Origin: Calendula officinalis
Lineage: Eukaryota > Streptophyta > Magnoliopsida > Asterales > Asteraceae
Direction of reading: 5' to 3'
Length of the DNA: 64,000 nucleotides
NCBI GenBank assembly: GCA_963853835.1
Contig: OY970828.1
Coordinates: forward strand, 15,381,813-15,445,812
A program made the position numbers and the translations under genes. The notes beneath the pieces were generated by a model. The model was not told the DNA's origin. It saw only the letters and a program-made list of their open reading frames with translations, and made no database searches. Position 1 is the stretch's first letter. Each line of letters opens with the position of its first letter. Positions 20,515 to 32,285 of the stretch are shown piece by piece.

Positions 20515-23175
20515 TGTCACACCCCGCCAAAAATGAGTTTTACTTCATTTTAAATGTTTTTCGGAAGAACGAGGGTGTAACGCTCATGACAACATAGCAA
20601 AAATTAAGTAAACAAACAACCACGCAATAACGAAAATAAAAGTTGTTTTCACTTTCCAAAAATAGAAAGTACCAAAATAGGAAGTTTCCTAAAATAGAAA
20701 TTGTTTTGGAATAAAATGATTGTTCGTAAACTTAATGTTTTAATCATGGCTCACGACAATCCCACTGCTCACATCCTCTAGTTCCACTGCACCTAATTAC
20801 CTGGAAAAACATAAATAGTAAAAGGGTCAACAATAATGTTTAGTGAATCCGCAGGGTTAATGTAAAAGATAAAGTAAGTTGTTTTGCTACCCAAAATGTT
20901 TGTTGTAAAAATGGTTTATGACTGAAACGTATAAAGTTCAACACTCATATAATATGAGGAGTAAATATGAAAAGTGTAGTGTAATTGTAGAATATCTACA
21001 ACTAGTAGTTATGTTTGTGAAAAAAGTGTTGAACAAATTGTTATGTTTGACATCACATGAACTGTTATCCCCAACAGGTAGCTAGTCTATTGAGTTAATA
21101 TACCAACCCCTAAGTCCACAATCAACACCTCAACTCCAGTATGTTATCGTTCGTTTATGGATATACACTCCCGAAAGATGTCTTGGATATACCAAGTAGT
21201 GATCAAATAATGTTGGGAGGATCAGTGTTAGCCAATAGTACTATCTGCATATCCATGGTCTAGATCCACTAGTTAATGATTGCTGGCAAACCTTAGTCCG
21301 GTATAATAATTGTTTGTCATGCCAATGCGATAATGAAAATGTATAGATGTTGTTGTACAGTCATAGTAAAACAGTAGCATTTGTGTTTATGTTTTCCACC
21401 CCAAAGTTTAAAAAATAGTTAAAAAGAGTAAACGGGTATGTGGACTCACCTGGGAAAAGCTTAGCAACAATATTAGGACAGAGGAATCCTTCAGAGACAC
21501 CTAGCTTCCTAAATGATATAACTACTAATTAGACTAAGCTAATGCAGGAGATTCTAGATACGATATAAGTTAAATGATATGCGGTTAATGTTATGTTTTA
21601 TGTTTAGTGACATCGAATGAACTTGGATCATTGGGCCTTAATGGGCCGAAATGAAATGAAACGAAATGGGCTTCGAAGTGAAATGAAATGAAATGGGCTT
21701 GGGTTAGACTTAATGTGCCTAGATTGGGCCAAATGGGCTTAATGGGCCTAGATTGGGCCTCTTATTGGGCTTAGGTCCGATTAGATTGGGCCATGGATTG
21801 GGCTTGGGCCCAATTGGGTTCGGTTTGGGTATAAGTGGGCCAAAGGTTTGGGCTTTGGTCCAAATGGGCTTGGATACTAATGGGCCAACTAAAGTTTGGG
21901 CCCGATGGACTAAGGTAGATCGATATGGGCCAAGTACGGGACTTGGCCCGATTAAGTATTCGGGTTTGGGTTGATCGGTTGGGTCAATCCTAGAAGTCAA
22001 CATAGGTCAAAATTAGTCAACAATAGTCAACATTTGGGTTCTAGATTTCGGCCAGGGTTTAGGTTCCGATTTAGGGTTTAGTCTAGCACAAGATTTGGTC
22101 AACAAAAGTCAAATATAGCTACTCTAGGTCAACAAGTCAAACATGCAAGTCAACTAGGGTTAGGGTTCGGCTAGGGTTCGGTCTAGGGTTGGCCGAAGGC
22201 CAAAACCCTTCGGGTTTGTGGTCTAGGTCGGACTAGATCAACTAGGTTCGAGGCTTGCGTGTCTAGATCGGTTAGGGTTCGAATCTATGAAGCTAGATAT
22301 AGGGTTTATCACGCCAAAGGTCAAGATCTAGGGTTTAAACAAACGGATCAACGAATCAACAACACATCTAGCGAGTTCTAACGATTTAATCGAGCAACAC
22401 ACACATACACAAGCACGCGTGTAGGCTACGGATTTATGGGTGTTAGGGTTTATACCGAGACTAAATGGCCTTGGCCATGGTCTCGGGTTCAAGCTAGGGA
22501 CCGAAATAAACAAGAAATCAAACGAAAATCACATTGGGAATCGATATACCTTGCGATCGGATCAAGAAATGAATGGAGATGCTCGAGTTTGCTTGGGATC
22601 GGACGAAGGTGATGATGGTGATGCTTGTGGGGATCGACCGAATTGGGGAGAAACAAAAAGTGTAGGGTTTAATGAATGATTGGTATTTATAGTGCTCAAG
22701 GATTAGGGTTTAGACGTAGAGTCCTAGTAGCAGAAGGACTTGTTTAGAGAGATGGATAAAGACCAAATTGAAGAGATAAGGCCAACACAACTTGCACCTC
22801 ACTCTAAGGGGGGTGTTCGGCCGAGTTTGGGGTCAAGCATGGAGGGGGAGGCCGGCACTTAGGTGGTCGGTCAAACCTTGGTGTCGGGTTAGATTGGATC
22901 GTACATTCGGGTCACGTTTAAGTTAATTTATTACGTTTATTGCTTAATCGAGAAAGTTATTTTTTTAGAAACGTTTTAATCTCATATGTGTCACCATAAG
23001 GAATAATAATGTTGTGTTGACTAAAATAATCAAACACTAATGTATGGTGTAAAAATATGTAAATTTGTTGTGTGTTAGGATGCCAGAAATAGAAAGTCTA
23101 AAACAAAAATTTTCTAAATAAGGAAAGTTCTAGAAATGAATTGAGTTTACGTACCAAAAATATCGAGTTGTCACA
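20515..23175 (-). repeat. Gypsy 5' LTR, complete, 2661 bp
   Basis: It runs from TGTCACACCCC to GTTGTCACA. It contains a tract rich in gggcc and gggctt motifs (about 21640-21960), degenerate tagggtt runs near 22150-22190, and a minus-strand TATA-like box. The outer end meets satellite sequence at 23176 (actac would be the target duplication). Small open frames on both strands in the gggcc tract are compositional. Confidence 0.88.
22682..22691 (-). promoter_or_regulatory. Candidate TATA box in the gypsy LTR
   Basis: TATAAATACC on the minus strand, preserved at 3353-3362 in the other LTR. Orientation agrees with transcription toward gag. Confidence 0.45.
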
Positions 23176-25170
23176 ACTACAGTTTAAAAAATGGATACTT
23201 ATAGGTTATTGGTTATAGCTAGTGGTTATAATGGTTCACGGGCCATTCGTATGGGCTATGGACGCCAATTGCGGTTTAACATGGATACTTATAGGTTATT
23301 GGGCGTAGCTAGTGGTTATAAGGGTTCACGGGCCATTCGTATGGGATATCGACACCAATTAACGTTTAAAATGGATACTTATAGGATATTGGTCATAGCT
23401 AGTGGTCAAAATCATTCACGGGGCATTCGTATGGATTCTAGACACCAATTACATTAAAAAAGGATATTTATAGGTTATTGGTCATAGGTAGTGGTTATAA
23501 TGGTTCGGTGGCCATTCGTATGGGTAATGGACACTAATTAACGTTTAAAATGGATATTTATAGGTTATTGGTCATAGTTAGTGGTCAAAATCGTTCACGG
23601 GGCATTCGTATGGGTTCTAGACACCAATTATAGTTTATAAAATGGATACTTATAGGTTATTGGTCATAGCTAGTGGTTATAATGGTTCATGGGCCATTTG
23701 TATGGGTTATCAACACCAATTACAGCGTAAAAAATGGATACGTATAGGTAATTGGTTATAGCTATTGATTATAATGGCTCACGGGTCATTCGTATGGGCA
23801 ATGGACACTAATTACGGTTTAACAAGGATACATATAGGTTATTGGTCGTAGCTAGTGGTTATAATGGTTCAGTGGCCATTTGTATGGGTAATGGACACAA
23901 ATTAATGTTTAAAATAGATGCTTATAGGTTATTGATCCTAGCTAGTGGTCAAAATCATTCACGGGGCATTCGTATGGGTTATAGACACCAATTACAGTTT
24001 AAAAAATGGATACATAAAGGTTATTGGTCAAAGCTAGTGGTTACAATGGTTTACAGACCATTTATATGAGTTATGAACACCAATTACAATTTAAAAAAAG
24101 CATGCTTATAGGTTATTTGTTATAATGGTTCACGGGCCATTCGTATGGGCTATGGACGCTAAATACGGTTTAAATAGGATACTTATAGGTTATTAGTCGA
24201 AGCTAGTGGTTATAATGCTTCACGGGCCATTCGTATGGGCTATGGACGCTAATTACGGTTTAACATGGATACTTATAGGTTATTGGTCGTAGCTAGTGGT
24301 TATAATGGTTCACGGGCCATTCGTATGGGTAATGGACAAAATTAATGGTTTAAAATCGTCCACGGGCATTCGTATGGGTTCTAGACACCAATTACAATGT
24401 AAAAAATGGATACTTATTGGTTATTGCTCATAGCTAGTGGTTATAATGGTTCACGGGCCATTTTTATGGGTTATCAACACCAACTACAGTTTAAAAAACT
24501 GATACTTATAGGTTATTGGTTATAGCTAGTGGTTATAATGGTTCACGGGCCATTCGCATGGGCTATGGACGCCAATTGCGGTTTAACATGGATACTTAGA
24601 GGTTATTGGGCGTAGCTAGTGGTTATAAGGGTTCACAGGCCATTCGTATGGGATATCGACACCAATTAACGTTTAAAATAGATGCTTATAGGTTATTGAT
24701 CATAGCTAGTGGTCAAAATCATTCACGGGGCATTCGTATGGGTTATAGACACCAATTACAGTTTAAAAAAGTGATATAAGGTTATTTGTCATAGCTAGTG
24801 GTTATAATGGTTTAAGGGCCATTTGTATGAGTTATCAACACCTTACAATTTAAAAAATGCATACTTATAGGTTATTTGTTATAATGGTTCAGGGTCCATT
24901 CGTATGGGCTATGGACGCTAATTACGGCTTAACAAGGATACTTATAGGTTATTGGTCGTAGCTAGTGCGTATAATGGTTCACGGGTCATTCGTATGGGTA
25001 ATTGACACAATTTAAGGTTTAAAATGGATACTTATAGGTTGTTGGTCATAGTGGTCAAATCGGTCACGGGCATTCGTATGGGTTCTAGGCACCAATTACA
25101 GTGTAACAAATGGATATTTATTGGTTATTGCTCATGGCTAGTGGGTATAATGGTCACGGGCCATTTTTAT
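23176..25170. repeat. 90-bp satellite array, first block
   Basis: Monomers of about 90 bp start atggatacttataggttatt (23191, 23281, 23371 and on). Three monomer classes recur, with middles of tatggacgccaatt, tctagacaccaatt and tatcaacaccaatt. Their mixed order suggests higher-order units. It is bounded by the gypsy LTR on the left and S1 on the right. Because 90 is a multiple of 3, frames stay open over several units. These are not convincing genes. Confidence 0.92.
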
Positions 25171-25672
25171 TGTTAGGTCACAACAACCCTGGTTTGTTAT
25201 GTTAATTGATAGATTGTCATACTTAATGAAATATTAAAGTGATAACACAAGAATATAGTCAATGTATAAATCCACTAAGTGTGGCTTGTTGCGGAATAAC
25301 AAGACCACTGATCAATTACAAAGTATGTGAATGTAAGTTCGTGAATTGGTGAGTACTCCTTTGCATAATGATCTCTATTTATATTGGTATAGAGATCTTA
25401 CATAATGGGCAAAGGAGTAACCGAAGGACTAAACTAAGGAAATGACTAAGATCAAGGGATTTGATCTTAGTCCGTTACAAAACTGACTGTAACTCAGTCC
25501 TTCTACTCAGTATTGGATTTCCAATACTGAGTGCTGATACTGAGTGGCCAATACTGGCCAAACTCAGTATCACTCCTAAACTTAGCTATTTTATTCTACT
25601 GTTTATACTAAGCTAGTCTAGATTGTTTTGTTATCTTAAGATCCAAAAGGGGTAAGGCTTTTTGCCTTAACA
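25171..25672 (-). repeat. S1 3' LTR
   Basis: The 502-bp LTR runs TGTTAGGTCAC to TTGCCTTAACA. It contains repeated tactgagt/actcagta motifs at about 25490-25575. The adjacent minus-strand AGGGGGAGAT (25673-25682) is the polypurine tract. Confidence 0.93.
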
Positions 25673-25754
25673 ATCTCCCCCTATCTAATGATAACAAAAC
25701 AATTTACAAAGAGATTTCAAAAAGAAATAAATACAGGATGCAAAGTCTTCTTCT

Positions 25755-27634
25755 TCATCTTTTGTTGATTGACTCAAACTCATAGAAGACTTCTTCCTTC
25801 ACATGGATGAACTCTTCTCTCTTCTTTAGTTCATCTTGCCTGTTGTTCAGTACAACAACAATCTTCTTTCTAAACCAAGAATCTTCTTTCTTGGTTATCA
25901 TCCATTTCAAGCCCACCAGATGGCTAATAGGAGCTGTTTGTAAATCTGCTTCAGTAATGAAGCACTCCCTATCATCTGAGTCAGTATACATATATCTAGA
26001 TGTTGGATATATGGTACTCTTTTGATCCTGAAAAATAAGGTTAGGAGGAACAAGATATTTGGGAAAGATTCTGAAAGTATTAAGGCACTCAGGTTTGTTG
26101 TTCTTGATAGCCTCAGTCATCACACTGAGTGCCATGTAATCTACTGCATAAAGGATGCCTTTTTCATAGCATATTGCAGATACAGCCCAGATTTCATCCA
26201 TCATCACTTAGGCTTCAGAAGATCTTAAGGGCATCTCCTTTATCAGTCTAGCAATTTTTATCTAGTCTTGGAGTCCCATATTTTGAATGTCATGGAGAAA
26301 GATCTTCATTGGAGGACTGACTGGCCCAGTGCAGGTTGCAAAAATTGATCTGACAACAGTTTTGACTTTTATTTTGTTGACAAATTCATTTAGCCAGTAT
26401 ATGTCCTTTACATTCAGAAATCCTTTATTCCTCAGCATACCCATCCTGGTTTCCCTATACCTTGTTCTTTGAGCCACAATGTTCCAGTACTGTTCAAGAA
26501 ATTCATCTCATGTTCTTCTTACAATATGTGATTTCCCTGGAACATCTGCATCAGACTCAGTTTCAGGTTCTTCTTCCTTAACGGGGAAGAATTTCTGAGC
26601 CTCAATCTCATCCTTAACATCACTCTTTTCCTCAGTATACTGAGCAGATCTTCTAGGTCTAGAGATCAGAGGAGCTGGATCTTGTTCTTCACTTGATTCT
26701 GAGGACATAACCACATTTGTCATTCTTCTAGTTATTGGTCTTCTAGGAATTCTAGAAGGTCCTTCAGCTGGAGGAGAGATTGGTCTTCTTGGGGGCTCTT
26801 CATCATCTGAGGATGATGATGAAGAGCTTTCTTTATGTGCCACATCCAGTGCAAAGTTTAGAAAGTTTTGAGATGGCACTGGACGGTCTTCATCATCATC
26901 AACAATAGGCCAAACAAAAGGCCTGTATACAATAATCTGCAAGTTGTTTGGGACTTGAGCAGGAGGCTCATTATTAACTTGCTGTGGTTGATCTGTATCA
27001 GCCTCCCCCTGAGCAGATGACTCAGATAACTCTTCAAGTAATTCAAGGACTGACCTTCCTCTTTGTCTTCTTCTTTCATACTTAAACCTGAGTGGTTCAG
27101 TATGAGGAGTTTGTTGATGTGGTTGTTGTTGTTGTTGCTGTTGAGGTTGATCTTCATTTAACTTTCTTCTTTTCTCCCCCTGAGCAGATGGCTCAGGTTT
27201 ATCAACCTCTTCATCTCTTTTTCTCTTCTCCCCCTTATTGTTATCATTTGATGGGGGAGGGAAGAGGTTCAGTATCACCACCTATGTCCTCCTGTTGATT
27301 ATCAGGAGTTGGGGAGGACATAGGTTCAGTAGCAGCATCTTGCTCACCCTCAGTATTAGCTTTGGAGGTGATCTTCTAAGCTCAATGTAAGGGCCTTCTT
27401 CATCAGTGTGTCCACCTTGTGGAGATTGAGGAGGTGGTGGAGAATGATGTTGTAGTTGTAGGAGTGCCACCGACTATTTTAATGAGTCTATCTCATTACT
27501 CATGGCATCCATCCTGGCCAGAATATTAGTCTGAGTGTTCTGCATGGCCAGCATCTGGTTGAGAATAGTTTGCAAAGCACCATGCACTTCCTGAGATTGA
27601 GTAGCTTGTCCTCTTTGGCACTGCACAGATGGTG
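25755..27634 (-). pseudogene. S1 ORF2 exon 2
   Basis: After the splice acceptor the product reads a helical stretch (LQTILNQMLAMQNTQTNILA), a Pro/Gln-rich region with a Gln tract, and basic clusters EKRKRDE and EKRRKLNE that look like nuclear-localisation signals. Next comes a Ser/Glu-rich part (SSSSSSDDEE), then a conserved C-terminal block (DIYWLNEFVNKIKV, PMKIFLHDIQNMGLQD, GLKWMITKKEDSWFRKK). The family is unknown to me. Damage: TAG in the helix region, a double frameshift near 27270-27390, TGA at 26508-26510, and stops near 26263 and 26208. The intact ancestor would be about 620 residues for this exon. Confidence 0.7.
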
Positions 27635-28322
27635 CTAAAGAAACAGAAAAAAAAAATGTAAACTGGTTAGAATGAAAGGTTTATCAAATAGAAGTGTGGT
27701 GTTGTTAAATTCTATAATCATGTAAACAGAATTTAGAAGTCTGTATTTCATCTGGTACATGATGAAATATTGTGAACTTGTGCATAGCATGTGTAAGAAA
27801 TTGTTTAGTAAAAGTGAGTGTGAATATTTGAGTAGCTCGGTACAGGATAGGTCACATTTACTAAAAAGTCTTGGTTTGGGTAATCGAAGCCTGGGATGTG
27901 CTTCTGGTTATTCTCAATGTGTATCACTCGGTATTAGAGTGATAACAGAAATGTGGTTTATACCCATGGATAATTTTGGCTTATGTGGCTTCTAAGGTTT
28001 GTGATCATTACTTGAATTATGTGACCTTACTCAAAATAAGTAAGACATCATTCAAGCAGCACCAGTGAGTGTCAGTATGACATCACCACCATTGTCTCTT
28101 AAAATGTTGAGACAACTGTAGACTAACAATGATCATTGAGATGCTCAGTGTATGAATTTTGCATAGCAGCAGTGGGCTAACTATGTTGGCCATAAGTGGA
28201 TATATTTGAAAGTTCGGTTGAGACTTTGGTCAGTATTGAGTTGGTACTGGCCAATACATAGTCTCTATTTCGGAAAGATATATATATATACTAAAGTTTG
28301 AGAGCTTTTTAGAAATTCATAC
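27635..28322 (-). other. S1 ORF2 intron, 688 bp
   Basis: Donor CTCAG|GTATGA at 28323/28322 and acceptor TTCTGTTTCTTTAG|CACC at 27635/27634, preceded by a long T tract. The same sites occur in S2 and S3 with introns of 688 and 681 bp. The intron has stops in all frames and no gene that I recognise. Confidence 0.75.
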
Positions 28323-29669
28323 CTGAGCCTTTGTCGGATTCCCTTCTAGCATCAGCAGCTTTTGATTTGAGGCACCAGCACCTTCAGGAGCCTCTTCTCT
28401 TCGAGCATGTGCACCTTCCAGTATGTTTTGCTCAAACTGGATCTCCACATCAAGAGGAACGTGAGGTTCCTCAATTGGTTGAGCAATAGGTTCTGGTTCA
28501 GGACCTGGAAGGTCAGCGGTGGCTGCAACCAGACTTTGTGCTTGAAGAGATGCAGTTAATGATGTAGCATGAGTAGGCTGGGCTTCTTCGGATGATAAAG
28601 CACCCATGATTACTGGAGATATGTTTCTTCTTCTTCTTCGGATGACTATCGGTGTGTCTTCTAAGGACTCAGTATCAGAATCTGTTGCAATTAGAGGGGC
28701 ATCAGGATCATGTGCAGGTGGAGGAATATGTGGTGGTTCTTGTGCCGGTTCTGGTTGAGAATCCATCATCTCAATATCATGACCACCATCTTCACTGTCA
28801 TCATCATTATCATCACTTTCTGATTCAGTATCAGAATGAGGTTCATCATTAATGTGTGCTTGTACAATAGCCCACATGGAGGGACTCAGTACAGGCTCTC
28901 CTTCCCTTGGCCTGTAGAAATAAATCTTCTCATGTAAATGAGGAAGATCTGCTCTTGGACTGTTGAATTCATTATAAACATGAGCAGGCATGCCATGTTG
29001 AAAAATAAGAGAAAGAAATCTGCAGAAAGGAACATTGATTTCTCTGATTTGAGCCCGAATCAGAGAAGCTGGTTCATTAAAGATTAGTCTAGCATAATCA
29101 ATATCTCGACCATGATACATGGCATGAACAATCTCCATCCCAAAATCATTTATTTGATCCAAAGCTCCTGTCTTGTGGGTCATACATCGAATAAGTGTGG
29201 ATATTAACAGACCCCACATAGGACCAAATTCATTTCTTTTAATAATGCCGGTGGTTCCTCTGCGTCCAATGAACGGTAACACTGAGCGAGCCTCTGTTCG
29301 ATCAACAAAGGGCTCATACTGAGCATGAGCGGGAAGCCTCAGTGTTTCCCGAATTATAGATGTGGAAACAAAATCCCTTCTTTGTTCTCGAATAACCCAA
29401 CCGGTAATCATGTCCGGAGAGTCAAGTTTAGCAGAGTACCAGAATTCACAGAGCATTTCCGGATAAATTGCCCGAGGAGATCGAATCAATGCTTGCATGA
29501 TCGGACAATGCTTCAGATATGTAATCATGTGAGTGAATTCAGGGCACGCCCAAGGCTGAAGAATGTTGAAATTTGCAGTTACGTTGTTCCTCGCAAACTT
29601 GGGCACTTCGTCGTTCCGAAACTGAGTTGCAGGAGCAACCTCCGTTGCGAAGAATCTGTAATTTGCCAT
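28323..29669 (-). pseudogene. S1 ORF2 exon 1
   Basis: The frame starts at ATG 29669 (MANYRFFATEVAPATQF) and is open to the splice donor region. The globular N-terminal part (about residues 1-270) includes SPRAIYPEMLCEFWYSAK, RRDFVSTSIIRETLRLP, GTTGIIKRNEFGPMWGLL and PFCRFLSLIFQHGMP. An acidic Asp/Glu/Ser stretch and a basic RRRRRN motif follow. There is no signal peptide or membrane helix, so it is not an obvious envelope protein. The layout resembles ORFs found after pol in other SIRE-type plant elements. A short deletion near 28370 shifts the last codons out of the frame used in S2 and S3. Confidence 0.75.
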
Positions 29670-30126
29670 CTACGATTGTGATTTAGAAATTTGCTTGCAA
29701 GGAGAAAGTGAAATCGTTAATCGCAGAGAGAATTGAAAGAGAAAATATGAAATAACTGTTAGAAAATTTGAAAGAAAAGAAATAAACTGTTATTTATATT
29801 TAATTAGAGATAATTACGGTATTGGGAAGTAAAACCGGCTGATTTGACAGCCTTATCCTGTTTCAACGGTAACTTTCTTATTAAGAAAGGTTACCGTTAA
29901 GGAATATGAGGATTAAAAGTCAGTTTTATCACTCCAGGACTCCAATACCGAGTTAAAAAAATTAAATTTAAAAAAAAATATTAAAAATCATAAAAACATT
30001 TAATTTAAACTATAAATTAATAAAAAAATAAAACTTATAATATTTGATAAATCAGACGAGTGATACTGAGCAGGTCAGTATTAGAACCAATACTGAGAGG
30101 TCAGTATCAGAAAATTTTAAGAAAAA
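29670..30126 (-). promoter_or_regulatory. S1 pol-ORF2 spacer with candidate internal promoter and hairpin
   Basis: On the minus strand, TATAAATAAC (29789-29798) lies about 120 bases before the ORF2 ATG, followed by a CT-rich leader with no ATG. A 3' splice-like TTTTCTAACAG lies close by, so a spliced subgenomic RNA is an alternative to an internal promoter. A hairpin with arms AACGGTAAC...TTTCTTA and its complement covers 29865-29898. Copies of atactgag/ctcagtat cluster at 30060-30112. Confidence 0.5.
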
Positions 30127-30749
30127 TTAAGGATTCAACATACCCAATTGTCCTAGTAAATATATAAACCTTTCCTCAGAGAGAGGTTTAGTGAATACAT
30201 CAGCCAATTGATCATTTATAGGAACCAAATCTACCTCAACTTTACCCTTTTCCACATTATCTCGAATAAAGTGGTGTCTGATATCAATGTGCTTTGTTCT
30301 GGAGTGATGGACTGGGTTTTCAGTGATAGCAATAGCACTCTTGTTATCACAATGAATTGGTGTCTTCTGGAAATTGAACCCATAGTCCATTAGTTGATAC
30401 TGCATCCACAAGAGTTAAGCACAGCAACTTCCTACAACAACATATTCTGCTTCTGCAGTAGAAGTTGCTACTGAGTTTTGCTTCTCGGATGACCAACCAA
30501 CTAGTCTGCCACCGAGGAATTGACATCCTCCACTTGTACTCTTCCTGTCCAACCTACAACCTGCAAAATCTGCATCTGTATACCCTTCAAGGTTAAAGTT
30601 TGAATCTTTGGGATACCAAAGACCCATGTTAGGAGTACCTGAAAGATATCTAAAAATGCGCTTAACAGCTTTCATATGTGATTCTTTAGGATCAGCCTGA
30701 TACCGAGCACACAAACAAGTTGCAAACATAATATCAGGCCTGCTAGCTG
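30127..30749 (-). pseudogene. S1 reverse transcriptase end and RNase H
   Basis: KESHMKAVKRIFRYLSGTPN is followed by the RNase H motifs YTDADFAGCRLDRKSTSG, STAEAEYV and IHCDNKSAIAI, ending QLADVFTKPLSEERF and GMLNP. A TAA at 30412-30414 replaces a Gln codon between SCCA and LLWMQYQL. A frameshift near 30745 cuts this part from the preceding reverse transcriptase. Confidence 0.85.
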
Positions 30750-32285
30750 TTAAGTAAAGTTAAGACCAATCATACCTCGGTATGTGGATTGACATACTGG
30801 TTTACCAGTTTCATCTTTACTTATTTTATCATGAGTACCCATAGGAGTGTGCATGGAAGATAAATTTTCAAATTTGTATTTCTTTAGCATATCATGCACA
30901 TACTTACTTTGATTTATAAAAGTGCCATCGGGCTTTTGATCAACTTGTAAACCAAGAAAGTAAGTAAGTTCACCCATCATACTCATCTGATACTGAGATG
31001 ACATAATCTTAGCAAACCAGTCACACATTGACTTGTCAGTGGAGCCAAAAATAATGTCATCTACATATACATGAATAAGTAAAATGTCAGAACCTTTCCT
31101 TTTTGACAATAAAGTTTTGTCAATTTTACCTATTATAAATTTATTTATAATTAAGTACTCAGATAGGGTATCATACCAGGCCCTGGGAGCTTGTTTGAGC
31201 CCATACAAAGCTTTAACAAGCTTGAAAACATAATTTGGAAACTTAGGATCAACAAAACCTGGTGGTTGTTTAACATAAACCTCCTCTTGTAGTTTTTCAT
31301 TGAGGAAGGCACTCTTGACATCCATCTGATAAACTTTGAAGTTCTTAAAACCTGCATATGGAAGATACAGCCTAATAGCTTCAATTCTTGCAACTGGTGC
31401 AAAAGTTTCATCATAGTCAATGCCTTCTTCTTGCCTGTAACCCTGAGCAACCAGTATAGTTTTGTTTCTAATGACAACACCATCCTTGTCCATCTTATTT
31501 CTGAAGACCCACTTAGTACCAATAATAGTTTTGCCAGCAGGAGGTGGTCCTAAATTCCAGACTTTATTCCTTTCAAACTCTGTCAGTTCTTCTTGCATAG
31601 CTTCTACCCAGTCTTCAGCTAATAAAGCTTCATCAGCTTTCTTTGGTTCCATGGTAGATAGGAAGCTTGAAAAGAAACAGAAATTTGCAGTAGCTTGGGG
31701 TTCAAAATCTAGTTTTCTTCTTGTTTGGACACCTTGTTCAATAGGACCAATGATATTTGAATGAGGATGATCTCTGAGTTCCCTTAGATTGTTCCCTAAG
31801 GGAGCATTTGAAGCAAGGTCAACAATATCTTGTTGCACTGATGTGTTGTCTGCCTGATACTGAGCTAAATTCTGGTCAGTATTAGACATTTCACGTTGCT
31901 GTTCTTCTTGATTTTGCAGATCTGAGGAGGATTCTTGAAAAGTACTGGAAGATTCACCTTCTTCATATGTGGAGTTGTTCAGATAAAGTATTGGGAACTC
32001 AGTATTGGGGTTCTCAGTGATGGGAACCTCAGAATTTGATGCATTCGAGTTATACTGAGTTCTTTCTTGATCAGTATCACTCATACCTGGATCAACATAG
32101 TATGGGTGAGACTTGGGCTGTTCAGCAACTGAGTTTTCTGGACTGCATAGAATATCTATGCCACTGATGTCTTCCTTTGCTGAGGTAGAATGCTCATTCT
32201 GATCTTCATCAAACGTGACATGAATGGATTCAAAAATCATCTTGGTTGAGATGATATACACTCTGAAAGCTTTAGAGTGTGGAGA
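30750..32285 (-). pseudogene. S1 integrase C-terminus and reverse transcriptase
   Basis: A Ser/Glu-rich linker leads into reverse transcriptase: EALLAEDWVEAMQEELTEF, GTKWVFRNKMDKDG, YRQEEGIDYDETFAPVARIE, VYQMDVKSAFLNEKLQEEVY and the catalytic YVDDIIFGSTDKSM. The active site is intact. The frame stops at 30750 through an indel in GMIGSLLYLT. Confidence 0.88.

Larger units (their letters stand above)
2309..23175 (-). mobile_element. Ty3/gypsy chromovirus (Tekay/Del-like), left end truncated and interrupted by copia B
   Basis: The right LTR at 20515-23175 is complete (TGTCACACC to GTTGTCACA). The matching left LTR survives as 2309-3509 plus 14576-14916. The internal region 14917-20514 has a primer site against initiator-Met tRNA next to the right LTR and a purine tract next to the left LTR, so transcription runs on the minus strand. 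Domain order is an extra acidic ORF, gag, two zinc knuckles, protease, reverse transcriptase, RNase H, integrase and chromodomain. The right flank is satellite. The left LTR lacks about 1.2 kb and is fused to copia A, so no target duplication can be checked. Confidence 0.85.

Noticed and set aside
21719..22003. Overlapping open frames on both strands in the gggcc tract
   Set aside because: Low-complexity gggcctaat/gggctt repeats in the gypsy LTR keep several frames open.
23191..25160. Regular repeat that could be mistaken for a CRISPR array
   Set aside because: Whole 90-bp units repeat without unique spacers, in a plant retrotransposon context.
27635..28322. Possible structured RNA in the ORF2 intron (gtctc/gagac pairings)
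   Set aside because: Short complementary words only; similarity among the three copies is expected from common descent and gives no evidence of a functional RNA.
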